NCBI GenBank assembly: GCA_023091665.1
Contig: JALJCQ010000006.1
Location: 372,001 to 436,000, forward strand
DNA length: 64,000 nucleotides
Direction of reading: 5' to 3'
Source of the DNA: Pythium myriotylum
Taxonomy: Eukaryota > Oomycota > Peronosporomycetes > Pythiales > Pythiaceae
Made by a program: the position numbers and the translations under genes. Positions 19,840-28,683 of this stretch are shown here, in pieces. Each line of letters opens with the position of its first letter. Position 1 is the first letter of the stretch. Under the pieces are notes generated by a model. It ran no database searches, had not been told where the DNA came from, and saw only the letters and a list, made by a program, of their open reading frames with translations.

Positions 19840-21579
19840 ATGGCGAAGCCTGTTCGCATGACATCGAAGTTGCGTGGCAAGTTGTGCACGACAACTACTG
19901 CGTGGCGCCATTCCAACACCTCGTTTGTGATCTCACTTATGGTGATCTCCTGTTGCATGTGTATCTACGTCGGGCGGGTGACGCAACTTCTTTTCGAGAC
20001 AGAACTCGTTCCGGATTCCATGAAGCATGACGCGCAGCTTTCAGCTCTTGTCATCTTGAATGGTACTTATCACTCCCGCAATAATACATTCGACATTCCG
20101 GGCTCAGACGCTGTAGCCAGTGTCGCCAACTCAGGGGAACCCATGGCTCATTTCCCCATGAATGAAAGCCTGAACGACTTGCCATCCGATGATACCCGCG
20201 AAAGTGGGTCAAATATCCACGTGAGCAATCTCAATGCAACAGAGCTGAAGATCCATTCGAGACCTCACGACGCAATCACCGAGTATAAATGTGTTAGTTG
20301 GCGCCAAACGAAATCCTGTTCGCCCAACGGTCCGCAGGAATTCGAACATGACAAGCCCTGTGGCGCAGCGATCACGCGAGGAAACTCGGGGTTCTGCGAG
20401 CTCGAGCACAAGACCACGGGCGAGCGCCTCCGCGTGCTGCCTGTGCACTGCACATCGCTATCAACGAATGCGGCATTCCGGTGCGACCAGTTTGTGGAAT
20501 TACTTGAGTACGGTGACAAGGCCACCGTGTACTCGCATGATTCGAACTTCTCGTATGCCAAGAATCAAGAAGATTTTCTCGCATTAAACAGCCTCCGCGT
20601 TGCGCCGTCCGCGTCCTTCTTTCAGCGAGGAATCGTAATGGTTGTCTACGAGAGAGTGCTCCTCGGTGCGTACGCCAGCATTCGTTCCCTACGAGAGCAA
20701 ATCAACTCGACGCTGCCTGTGGAGATGTGGTATCGCAGAGACGAGATGGACCCAAACCATCCTCTCCTGCAGACACTTGTGGCCAACTACAGTGTGTACC
20801 TTCGCGAGATGAAGGACCCCCTTGCGACGGGCTTCTACACCAAGCTCCACGCAGTTTTCTACTCGGCATTTGACAGCGTCCTGCTACTTGACGCCGACAA
20901 CTATGCCGTGAAAGATCCATCCTACCTCTTCAATACCCACGAGTTTACCTCCAACGGAGCCATGTTCTGGCCCGACTTCTGGAAACCTGACTACACGTAC
21001 TTTAACATCCACGCCGATAGCATCGTCTGGAAGATATTCGCTCTGCCGTTTGTCGACATGTTCGAACAGGAGAGCGGGCAAGTTCTTATCGACCGACGGC
21101 GCCATTTCACTGCTCTTAACGCGCTCATGTACTACGGCTTCTCACTGCCGCGCATCCCAGAACAGATCGAGGTCGTTTGGGGCGACAAAGATCTCTTCCG
21201 TTTTGCGTGGCTCAAGACCAACAGCTCGTTCCACATGATCGCGCGGCCACCAGGCACTGCCGGCAAGTTGAACAGCATGACCAAGAAGTACTGTGGGCTA
21301 ACGATGGTGCAACACGATCCAGAGGGGAAGATTGTCTTCCTCCACCGCAACGTGGAGAAGATCCGCGATGGCAATCGGCAGCTCATTTGGACTCACGTCC
21401 AGGAGTTTAAAAAAGATGCACCAATGAGTGCGTATCGAATCGCGTGCGCAAAGGTATACGACGCACATCGCAATTGCTGGGGGCAGTCTGTCGAATGGAA
21501 TGAGCACTATACGGTGCAGTCGTTCACAGGTCTATTCGGAGATTTTGAGCCTGCTCTGCTGCGGCTCTCGGAGAGTTGA
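19840..21579 (+). CDS. GT71 (MNN1/MNN2-like) mannosyltransferase, paralog 6
   Basis: 579 aa from MAKPVRMTSKLRGKL at 19840; the longer frame to 19795 begins at GTG and is not a eukaryotic start. Anchor FVISLMVISCCMCIYVG. The stem is about 70 residues longer than in paralog 4, then YKCVSWRQTKSCSPNGPQEFEHD. DxD in LLDADNYAVKDP near residue 351. The C-terminus is truncated relative to paralog 4 (ends LFGDFEPALLRLSES). The only plus-strand member, it closes a block where START-like genes 3 and 4 are flanked by glycosyltransferase genes. Confidence 0.87.
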   Translation: MAKPVRMTSKLRGKLCTTTTAWRHSNTSFVISLMVISCCMCIYVGRVTQLLFETELVPDSMKHDAQLSALVILNGTYHSRNNTFDIPGSDAVASVANSGEPMAHFPMNESLNDLPSDDTRESGSNIHVSNLNATELKIHSRPHDAITEYKCVSWRQTKSCSPNGPQEFEHDKPCGAAITRGNSGFCELEHKTTGERLRVLPVHCTSLSTNAAFRCDQFVELLEYGDKATVYSHDSNFSYAKNQEDFLALNSLRVAPSASFFQRGIVMVVYERVLLGAYASIRSLREQINSTLPVEMWYRRDEMDPNHPLLQTLVANYSVYLREMKDPLATGFYTKLHAVFYSAFDSVLLLDADNYAVKDPSYLFNTHEFTSNGAMFWPDFWKPDYTYFNIHADSIVWKIFALPFVDMFEQESGQVLIDRRRHFTALNALMYYGFSLPRIPEQIEVVWGDKDLFRFAWLKTNSSFHMIARPPGTAGKLNSMTKKYCGLTMVQHDPEGKIVFLHRNVEKIRDGNRQLIWTHVQEFKKDAPMSAYRIACAKVYDAHRNCWGQSVEWNEHYTVQSFTGLFGDFEPALLRLSES

Positions 21580-22397
21580 CGATCTGATCTGTCGGAAACA
21601 TCGACTGGAACGCGCTCTGTGAGATTCGAGACACAAGAAACCAATCTGATCTAGCACACATTGCACTCTTAATGAAAGCTTGGGCTGCAAGATGACACAA
21701 TACGTATCTCGAGTCTAAGTGCGAAGAGTTTGCACTTTCCTTTTTCATTTGTTTGACTGCTTTCACTGTCGGGCATCTCGTGGGACGCTTGTTTCGTCGA
21801 CAAGATGATTGGTACGACTGGCGGACTCGGCAACAGCCGTCTTCGACGGCACGTGTGCGCCTCCTGGTACGGAAGTTGGGGTAAGGACAAGTGACGTAAT
21901 GGCCGCCACAAACCGACCGAAGAAGTGCAAGTAGTAACGAACACAATATGCCTCGTATTTGCTCTCGCTAGATGTCAATGTTTTCATCGCTCTCACTTTC
22001 TTTCCTTCGTCCACTTTAGCTCGGATTCTCTCGTCAGACCCTCACAAATAAGCGAGATGACATTGAACACGTGCAGCGCCTAGTCTGACTCGAGGTGTTG
22101 ATAACAAAGCTCGCATTTGACTGTAACCAGGATTCTTGTTAGGTGTGAGTAGTAACGAGACCTCTCCGGTGCCTTCGTCTTGATTTTGTGGATTTCCCGA
22201 CCCTCCAGTACTTGAGCCGTGCTGTCGGTGCTACACCGGAGGTATTCAGGTAGAATGGCACCAACCAAGCATTCAGAAGCGTCCACATTCACGTTTTCAT
22301 TATACTCTACAGACTGGGTACTATTCTACAACATGGGCTGGACTGATCCCACACACTGGCGGTCGATACACACAACAACAACAACACAGCCATACGC
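21580..22397. other. intergenic region with a diverged repeat relic
   Basis: Transition between the glycosyltransferase block and the RxLR-Gly-rich cluster. The stretch at about 21728-21830 is recognisably related to 33328-33430 (shared words catctcgtgggacgct/catcacgtgggatgct and acgactggcg). From about 22300 the sequence resembles the 3' flank of the gene at 30898-31440. Confidence 0.45.
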
Positions 22398-22991
22398 TTA
22401 GTATGCACTCTGCTGCGCGTCACCGATTGCTGGAGCAGGACCAGGGCCAGGAGCAGGTAATGGCACTGGCACTGGTGCTGGCATTGGTACTGGCGCTGGA
22501 TCAGGAGGTGAGCCACTTGCTGCTTGGCCCGTACTCGGGTACGTGCCTGCGTCGCCGCCGGAAGGGAGTGTTGCTCCAGTTGTCGGAGCATTGCTGCCCC
22601 AGAGCCCTCCACCGGCATCTCCCTGTCCCCACAGACCGCCGCCGCCGCCACCACCCTTTCCCCCACAGGCCACCTCCGCCGTTGCCGCCACCCCATCCAC
22701 CTTCGCCGACCTTGCCTGCTCCCCAACTTCCGCCGCCTGACTTGCCGGCTCCCCAGCCGCCGGACTTGCCTCCATATCTACCAGCACCACCGAGGCCGCC
22801 AGCTCCCCATCCGTTGCCTAAGCCAGCGCCACCACCTCCTCACGTGGGTGCAGCAGCACCGGTCTCTGCTCGCAGTCGCTGTGGAGCTTGGTCTTGTGAT
22901 TGTGTGTCTTGGTTTTGCGCGAGTGTGAGCGCCGGACCGACGACCGCTAGGACGCCAACGTAACCAGCGTGGTCTTGGTGAGCGAGAGCAT
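22398..22991 (-). pseudogene. broken RxLR glycine-rich secreted protein (copy of 30898-31440)
   Basis: Begins MLSLTKTTLVTLAS and stops at once: compared with the intact paralog at 30898-31440, one base is missing after codon 10, within the signal peptide. In the shifted frame the signal peptide, QRLRAETG (RxLR kept as R-L-R preceded by Q), the Gly body and the tail SGGDAGTYPSTGQAASG can all be followed, but a TGA replaces the Trp codon right after the RxLR block. YPSTG replaces YPGTG. Two independent lesions and a degenerate motif indicate a dead gene. Head-to-head with the intact gene at 24222-24770. Confidence 0.8.
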
Positions 22992-24221
22992 GTTCTTTGT
23001 TGGCTGGCGGAATCTTCTGATGCCTCGGATGCCTCTGATGCCTCGGATGATTGAGTGAGTCACTTGCTTGTGGTAGAGTAACGAAAGAGAGACTGGGTTT
23101 GGACGGATGGAGAGGACGGTCAGACCAACAACAGCATACTGCTGAGTCAGACCAACAACAGAATACTACTGAGACGGGTTGATGGTTGAGAAGACAGAGG
23201 CATAGGCAGCCTTCTGGGGCTGATCCGCGAGAGGACAGAGTCCCTTCGGACGGGCTCGTGTCCTTTGGAGAGAGTCGCTCTGCGTCGGTCGCATTCGGAT
23301 GGTCCCGACGCCGTTTGGCTCAGCACGTGTTGGAGAGGTTTCTGGATGCGTTGTGGGAAAGGCATCGGGTGTAGCCAAACTCTCGCTGCTGCGAAGACAG
23401 CCCACCGCCTGCCTACCCCTGCGACTATGGGAGCACGGGTTGGGAGCATGGGATGACAGCATGGGATGACAGCATGGGATGGGAGCACCTCGAGTTGGAC
23501 TCGGGGGCCACATGGACCACGTCGTGGGGGTCTCAGGCGGTTGTGAGCAAAACGCCGATCGTATGTATGGTCTCGGCGAAGACAAGAGCCACTTTCTTGG
23601 ACGAGGGTCCTCTGTCGTCGGAGAGACGTGGCGACCAGCAGGTTGTGGGTCCAGTGGTGGTCAATGTTTGGGTCCAGCGGTGGTCAATGTGAGTAGGTGG
23701 TGTCTTGGCGCATAGTTGGGAGGTGGACCCGTCTACTGATATACTGACGCTGTGCAACCCAAACGGCTACAATTGGCTACGAACGACTACCAAAGCCTCG
23801 CTTTTAGCGCGAGCTCCCCACAATCGAAGAGAGATGGGGAGATGGACAGCAACCCCCACATGGACTCGGAGATCATCATAACGCAGCGACGACGTGGGCT
23901 GACTGTCCTCCACGGAGGCTCGGAGGATCGCGACGCTTCTTCGTTTCGGAACAGTGCTCGCGCGAAGGATGTGCTGTTTACGGCTAGGTGGTGGAGGGCC
24001 CCAGCGTCGACTCGCCGTCTCCGGACGAGTCGCTCATTCGACGATTTGCCTTGCGCAAACCAAGCGAAGCGACAAAACCAACCGACACCAGCTCGCTCTG
24101 AACCCAGAGCGACCACAGTCCTAGCTCCATCCACAAGGACAATCGCAAGGATCAGAACCAAGACCAAAACCAGCACCAGGACCAGCACCAGGACCAAACA
24201 AGCACCAACCAACTCAGGACC
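22992..24221. other. shared upstream region of a head-to-head RxLR gene pair
   Basis: 1.23 kb, homologous to 31441-32544 and to 39922-41025, the spacers of the other two head-to-head pairs. Contains a short tandem repeat (agcatgggatgac, about three copies, 23445-23482) and CAGGACCAGCACC repeats at about 24160-24200 in the presumed 5' leader of the plus-strand gene. Confidence 0.55.
24034..24050 (+). promoter_or_regulatory. oomycete Inr-FPR core promoter candidate
   Basis: TCATTCGACGATTTGCC: an initiator (TCATTC) followed by the flanking promoter region (ATTTGCC), the arrangement known from oomycete core promoters. It implies a 5' leader of about 185 nt for the gene starting at 24222. Confidence 0.6.
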
Positions 24222-24770
24222 ATGCTCTCGCTTCTCAAGACCGTTCTTCTCGCCGCGGGCGTGCTCGCGATCTCGACCCCGACGACCATCCTCGCTCTCA
24301 CGCAGACGCCAGAGCAAGGCCAAGATCTAGAGCGAGCCCAAGACCAAGACGCAGCTCCACGACGACTACGAGCGGAGACCGGCTGGGGCGGTGGCGGCAA
24401 GAGTGGCGGTGGTTGGGGCGGCAAGGCTGGCGGCGGTGAGGGCTACGGAGGCAAGTCGGGCGGCGTAGGCGGCGGCTGGGGTGGCAAATCCGGTGGAGGT
24501 GGTGGTGGCTGGGGCAAGTCGGGCGGCGATGGAGGGTGGGGCAAGTCGGGTGGCGGCGGTGGCTGGGGCAAGTCGGGCGGTGGTGGTGGCTGGGGAGCCA
24601 AGGGTGGAGCTGGCGGCTGGGGCGGTGCTCCCGGTGGCAACGCGGCTCCTGCTCTGCCTGTCGACGCGAACGCCGGCGTCTACCCGGGCAACGGCGAGGC
24701 GGCGGGAGGCGCTCCTCCTGTCGCGGTGCCCGCTCCTGTCTCGGGCGATGCGACCCGGAGTGGGTACTAA
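24222..24770 (+). CDS. secreted RxLR glycine-rich protein (WGKSGG type), copy b
   Basis: 182 aa. Signal peptide MLSLLKTVLLAAGVLAISTPTTILA, an Asp/Gln-rich spacer, RRLR at residues 47-50 followed by AETG, then about 80 residues of GWGKSGGGG-type repeats. The tail is VYPGNGEAAGG and Pro/Ala/Val-rich, ending SGY. RxLR lies inside the window (about 30-60) typical of oomycete host-targeted proteins, but no dEER motif follows. An alternative is a secreted wall or adhesive protein whose pro-part is cut at RRLR. Function not known. Its closest copies are 32545-33093 and 39373-39921; the three differ by one residue near the end (Arg here, Gln at 32545). Confidence 0.75.
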   Translation: MLSLLKTVLLAAGVLAISTPTTILALTQTPEQGQDLERAQDQDAAPRRLRAETGWGGGGKSGGGWGGKAGGGEGYGGKSGGVGGGWGGKSGGGGGGWGKSGGDGGWGKSGGGGGWGKSGGGGGWGAKGGAGGWGGAPGGNAAPALPVDANAGVYPGNGEAAGGAPPVAVPAPVSGDATRSGY

Positions 24771-25160
24771 GCTCATTCGGATACCGTGCGTCAGTCGGCG
24801 ATCGCCGGCGGTCGTCGGCCGTCGAGCTTCTAGGAATCGTGTGCACGGTTAGATTGTGAGGATGTGGTGTAGTGACGTTACAGTATAAGTCAAGTCATGT
24901 ATAACTGAGGAATGAGGTTGTGCAGGTCAGTCAATAGATTAGTCAGTCGATCTCAATGGCAATGGCCATGGTAACGAGTGTTTTCATTTTTATTCGTTTG
25001 AAGACTTCGTCGAGCTTGCGCCGACCCTCGGTTACCTCTGGCGACGAGCATAGGCGACAGCGCCCTCATCCTCCGTCAGTTCCGGCTTTATCGGCCGCAC
25101 AAGCATCCTCGACTCCTCCCCCTTTGCCTTTTGAGGTCTACTGGATCGCAATTCATGAAC
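24771..25160. repeat. 3' flank of copy b, repeated at 38983-39372
   Basis: The 3' region of copy b, including the stretch 24956-25160 that ends in gcaattcatgaac, recurs in inverted orientation next to the innermost right-arm gene (38983-39228). Homology stops at 25160, the same base at which the large inverted repeat begins. Confidence 0.7.
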
Positions 25161-25296
25161 TTCGTTTAGATTTATTTCCGGCTGGTCAGAAGCATCCGCA
25201 GTACAGACAAGTTTGCTAAGCCTTCCGAGTTACTTGTATACGATATGCAAACAGCATCACCCTATTACGTAAGGACACCAAACATTTACATCCCTA

Positions 25297-25779
25297 CTAG
25301 TACGTCCCTTGGTCTGTTGTCGTTGAAGTAGTAGTATCTCCCGCTGGTGCAGTGGCGCTTGCAGCCTCACCGGTACCAGGGTAGGCGCCGGCGGTACCGG
25401 TAGTCGTGGTAACTCCCGTTGTACCACTATCTCCACCAGTCACCCCTCCGATAGCGTTGCTCACGATGCTTCCCCAGCCGCCACCGGTTGCACCTTGACT
25501 TCCTCCTCCGTAAGTGCCAGCTCCAAAACCACTGGTAATGCTGGAGATTGCGCTACTCAAAATACTCCCCCAGCCGTTGCTGGAAGCTCCTCCTCCTCCA
25601 CCGTATTCACCCCAACCGCCTCCGCTAGTGAGACCGCCATATCCACCACCACCGAACGTCTCTGCACGTAGTCGACGTGGCACTTTCTCCTGACCTTGGC
25701 TTTTTGCAGCAGCGGGGGATGTGTTTCCGACGGCAAGGACTACTGTTGCGAGCAGGGCGAACTTGGTAAACGAGATCAT
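25297..25779 (-). CDS. secreted RxLR glycine-rich protein (GWGSILSS type), copy c
   Basis: 160 aa from MISFTKFALLATVVLAV (an upstream in-frame Met at 25857 lies in the leader). Signal peptide to about Ala24, RRLR at residues 35-38, then AETFGGGGYGG, island NGWGSILSSAISSITSGF, a second island WGSIVSNAIGGVTGG, Thr-rich stretch and the tail AYPGTGEAASA ending Thr-rich TTDQGTY. Two amphipathic islands inside a Gly body distinguish it from the KSGG-type copies. Mirror copy at 46486-46968. Confidence 0.75.
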   Translation of the reverse strand: MISFTKFALLATVVLAVGNTSPAAAKSQGQEKVPRRLRAETFGGGGYGGLTSGGGWGEYGGGGGASSNGWGSILSSAISSITSGFGAGTYGGGSQGATGGGWGSIVSNAIGGVTGGDSGTTGVTTTTGTAGAYPGTGEAASATAPAGDTTTSTTTDQGTY

Positions 25780-26655
25780 CGTTGAGTTGCTTGGGTTATG
25801 GCGTTGTGTCTTTGACGTTGTTGTGTTCTTGAGCACGGTATTTTGTAGAATGAGCATTGACTACGGTCCAAATCATGCACACTTCCATTTAGGCCGACCG
25901 AGCGTGTCCAACTCAAGCATGCCTGATCATCCTGTTGGACTCCCAACAACGGGCAGACATTTTACCATCACTTCGTTCTTCCATCCAACAGATGGGCATG
26001 ACCAACTGGTGTCGTCGCGGTAAAGGCATGATTTGCAGATGCCTCGTCATGGAGAAGTGATCGATCACCCTAGTACACCGAATAAGTTTCGAGTCATGCT
26101 TTTTGTGGAGTGTGACTGCAGATGACGGTAGGCTCAGTCACAAAGACCAGGTGTTATCACGAGAGTGCATACATAATATGTATGCACTCTCGTGATAACA
26201 CAGAGAATGATATTATCATTCTCTCGATTTCATCCCCGTAAAGGAGCAATTTTAGACGGAGTGAGGGAGCACACTGCTGATCTTCCGTAGCTCGCGTGAC
26301 GAGGACACAACAAAGAATAATGTCTATTTGTAACCCGGACCTGCGAATGCGTCATTTGGAGATGCCCAGCTATAAATCTAAAATTGTCGCCAACGATATT
26401 TCTTGTCGTTGTCCATCAAAGCGAGACATTTTAGACAAAACTGTCGTTGATGTAGTTCAGTTGAAGACTGGATTTGGCTTGTTGCCTGTCCAGGCACAAG
26501 ACTAACCGCGCTGATTCATACGATCAACAAAGCTCCATTTACTCATCACAACACATGAACTGCAACGGAAATCAAGGACAAGCATATCTACTGGTCAGAG
26601 AAGCGGACTCGACGAAGGAAGGAGATGCAGCAGCAGAAGTCGAGCACGACACCAA
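25780..26655. other. intergenic region with twin hairpins
   Basis: A likely initiator for copy c lies at about 25841-25856 on minus (TCATTCTACAAAA). The stretch otherwise shows only the hairpins described separately and a weak repeat (cgcggtaaaggcatgatt, near 26016). Confidence 0.5.
26151..26224. repeat. two adjacent perfect hairpins
   Basis: 26151-26201 is a palindrome with 25-bp arms around one base; 26202-26224 is a second with 11-bp arms around one base, directly abutting. In the mirror copy (about 46106-46139) only a single, non-palindromic version of the two half-sites is present. Confidence 0.9.
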
Positions 26656-27048
26656 CTAGTAACCGCCGCCACCACCCGCGCCGCCACCTCCGCCACCATA
26701 ACCGCCACTACCGACGCCTCCTCCGCCGCCGCCATAGCCCCCTCCCACTCCGGACATGACGCTGCTCAAAATGCTCCCCCATCCACCGCCGCCACCACCG
26801 TACCCTCCTCCTCCGCCGCCACCACCGCCACCACCGCCACCACCGCCGTACCCACCAAATCCACCCCGTCCTCCACCATAGCCACCAAACCCATGGACAG
26901 TCCCTCCTCCGTAGCCTCCAAACGTTTGAGCGCGCAGTCGGCGCGGTGCTTCCAATTTCTCATCGTTGGATGGAGTTGCAATCGCTGGGTTCACGACCAA
27001 GGCGACAATACAGGAGGCGAGAAGAACCGTCTTCGACGTCGAGATCAT
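26656..27048 (-). CDS. secreted RxLR glycine-rich protein (GWGSILSS type), copy d
   Basis: 130 aa from MISTSKTVLLASCIVALVVNP; the open frame continues 78 codons upstream through the promoter, so the later Met is preferred. RRLR at residues 36-39 followed by AQTFGGYGGG. One island GGWGSILSSVMSGVGGGYGG in a body of Gly and Tyr; it ends directly in GGAGGGGGY without the YPGTG tail. Mirror copy 45271-45663 encodes an identical protein. Confidence 0.75.
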   Translation of the reverse strand: MISTSKTVLLASCIVALVVNPAIATPSNDEKLEAPRRLRAQTFGGYGGGTVHGFGGYGGGRGGFGGYGGGGGGGGGGGGGGGYGGGGGGWGSILSSVMSGVGGGYGGGGGGVGSGGYGGGGGGAGGGGGY

Positions 27049-27119
27049 GGCTGGAATGGTGTTTCTGGGTTGAGTTGTTCTTTCTCTTGCCCTTCGTTTG
27101 CTGTCTCGACGTTCTCGCA

Positions 27120-27139
27120 CTTGGCAAATTGAGGAGTGA
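27120..27139 (-). promoter_or_regulatory. oomycete Inr-FPR core promoter
   Basis: On minus: TCACTCCTCAATTTGCCAAG, almost the same 20-mer as upstream of the gene at 29936. It gives a leader of about 90 nt for copy d. Confidence 0.75.
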
Positions 27140-27796
27140 AGACCGGATCGCGTTGAGTCCACCTCCATGACGACGATCTTTGTTTCACAGAGTTCGACAG
27201 CGCCAATGGTTGATGATACCTTGCGAACGAAGCTATGCTCGTGGACGACGTGAACGAGGCTGTCCGTTATTGGCTCCTGCAATCGACGCTATCCGCTTCG
27301 TTGCATGGAGTTCGAAGCTGTGGCCGACGTGGTGTCCGGCGTGGCTCTGAGGTACTCAAACCCATCAGTTGGCTGACGACAAGTGGCCACACCGCGATAA
27401 AGGCGTCTGAGGACAGGCGCTGAAGACACTGCTCGATGAGACTGAGATCGTCTGGTGAAGTGTATCAAGTACTTATAGACATTGATTGAGAGGTAAGGAT
27501 CGGCCGACAGATGCTGTAAAGGAGAATGGCCAAATTCGTTCGACTGTCCATGTCCGTGTCTCTTGTGTTCGTCATGACGGATATGTTCCGTAAGACAGGA
27601 AAGGCGAGGCAGGTTATATACCACCAGTGGGTGAGTCCGAGACGATATCCCGTGCAATCTCCTACTGTAGTGCAGGTAATTTGACAGCCTTGGACACTGA
27701 ACAATCATCAATTGATGTGACAGCTGCAAACTACTCTACACTGCACTTCTCAATGACAGGCTAAGAACAAAACACACCGAGATGTCGGGACGTACG

Positions 27797-27952
27797 ACGA
27801 GCTATGTCGTGATGATGATGCAAATGAAGTCTATTGAGTTCATCCTGTGAATCCTAATAGCTTGTGGGGGCTGAAACAATTAGACCTATGGGGCTTCAAC
27901 ATGGTGGCGCGGAGATGTCCACCATGGACTCAGGTACGAGCTATGTCGTGAT
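27797..27952. repeat. 122-bp insertion flanked by 17-bp direct repeats, left arm only
   Basis: acgagctatgtcgtgat occurs at 27797-27813 and 27936-27952. The mirror arm has a single, slightly changed copy (ataagctatgtcgtgat, near 44515) and lacks the 122 bp between. Either a small non-autonomous insertion with a target duplication, or a deletion between direct repeats on the other arm. Confidence 0.7.
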
Positions 27953-28230
27953 ATCGCAGTCACCAGACGGACACTAAGCTGTCAAGGTCCGATGTTGGTC
28001 GGGGTCTCCAAGAAAACAGACCAACAGACGATGAGACAAACCTACAGACAAATCTACTCAGCTGGTCAATACGTGCTATCCCCACATCTATCACTGCGAT
28101 CGAACACGACGCCACACGTCGTGGATATCGCATGTCCTGACTGGTGAGCACAATACAAACGTGGAGTACTCCACTATTCTAGAACAAATGCCTACATGGA
28201 AGCCTTCACACACACAAACGATTGCTAGAT

Positions 28231-28683
28231 TCATGCGGATTCCTGCGGCGCGCTAGCAGTCGACATGCTTGGCGCAGCCGGAGCAAAAATGCTTCCACTT
28301 GCTGCCTCCCCTGTGCCAGGATATGTGCCGGCGCTGTTCCCCGCTGCTGAGGTACTGCTGGTGTCTCCACCGTCATTTCCACCCGTAGTGGTGCCTCCAC
28401 CACCCCAACTGCCCCAACCACCCCAGCCACCGCCACCGCCTCCACCATAACCACCGCCAGCTCCGCCACCACCGTATGCTCCCGAGAGGCTGGACATCAC
28501 GCTGCTCAGAATGCTTCCCCAGCCATTGCTGCCTCCGTACCCCCCGCCACCGTACCCGAACGTCTGTGCACGGAGCAATCGTGGCGCGTGGCCTTGTCTT
28601 TGGCTCTCTGCGTGTGTGAGTGCTGGGTTTGTAAAAGCGATGGCTCCAACTGCGAGTAGAGTAGTCTTGTAGCACGAGATCAT
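28231..28683 (-). CDS. secreted RxLR glycine-rich protein (GWGSILSS type), copy e
   Basis: 150 aa from MISCYKTTLLAVGAIAFTNP (the frame opens upstream to 28782). Signal peptide to about Ala25, motif RLLR at 35-38 followed by AQTFGYGGGG; the variable position is Leu instead of Arg. Island NGWGSILSSVMSSLSGAYGG, then Gly/Trp repeats, a Thr/Asp stretch and the tail TYPGTGEAASGS, ending APQESA. The mirror copy differs by one residue (Ala to Thr) nine residues before the end. Confidence 0.75.
   Translation of the reverse strand: MISCYKTTLLAVGAIAFTNPALTHAESQRQGHAPRLLRAQTFGYGGGGYGGSNGWGSILSSVMSSLSGAYGGGGAGGGYGGGGGGGWGGWGSWGGGGTTTGGNDGGDTSSTSAAGNSAGTYPGTGEAASGSIFAPAAPSMSTASAPQESA

Larger units (their letters stand above)
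27049..28230. other. intergenic region with relic repeat and arm-specific insertion
   Basis: Contains a core promoter (27120-27139), a relic motif gataaaggcgtctgagg (about 27394) and a 122-bp stretch bounded by 17-bp direct repeats (27797-27952). No supported gene. Confidence 0.5.

Noticed and set aside
24222..24400. dEER motif after RxLR
   Set aside because: Looked for E-E-R downstream in all members; only Gly-rich sequence follows. The acidic stretch EKRTEDQEET of copy f lies before RxLR, not after.
24478..24640. Regularly spaced short repeats resembling a CRISPR array
   Set aside because: Repeats are in-frame Gly-Lys-Ser codons within a secreted protein gene, with no unique spacers, in a eukaryotic genome.
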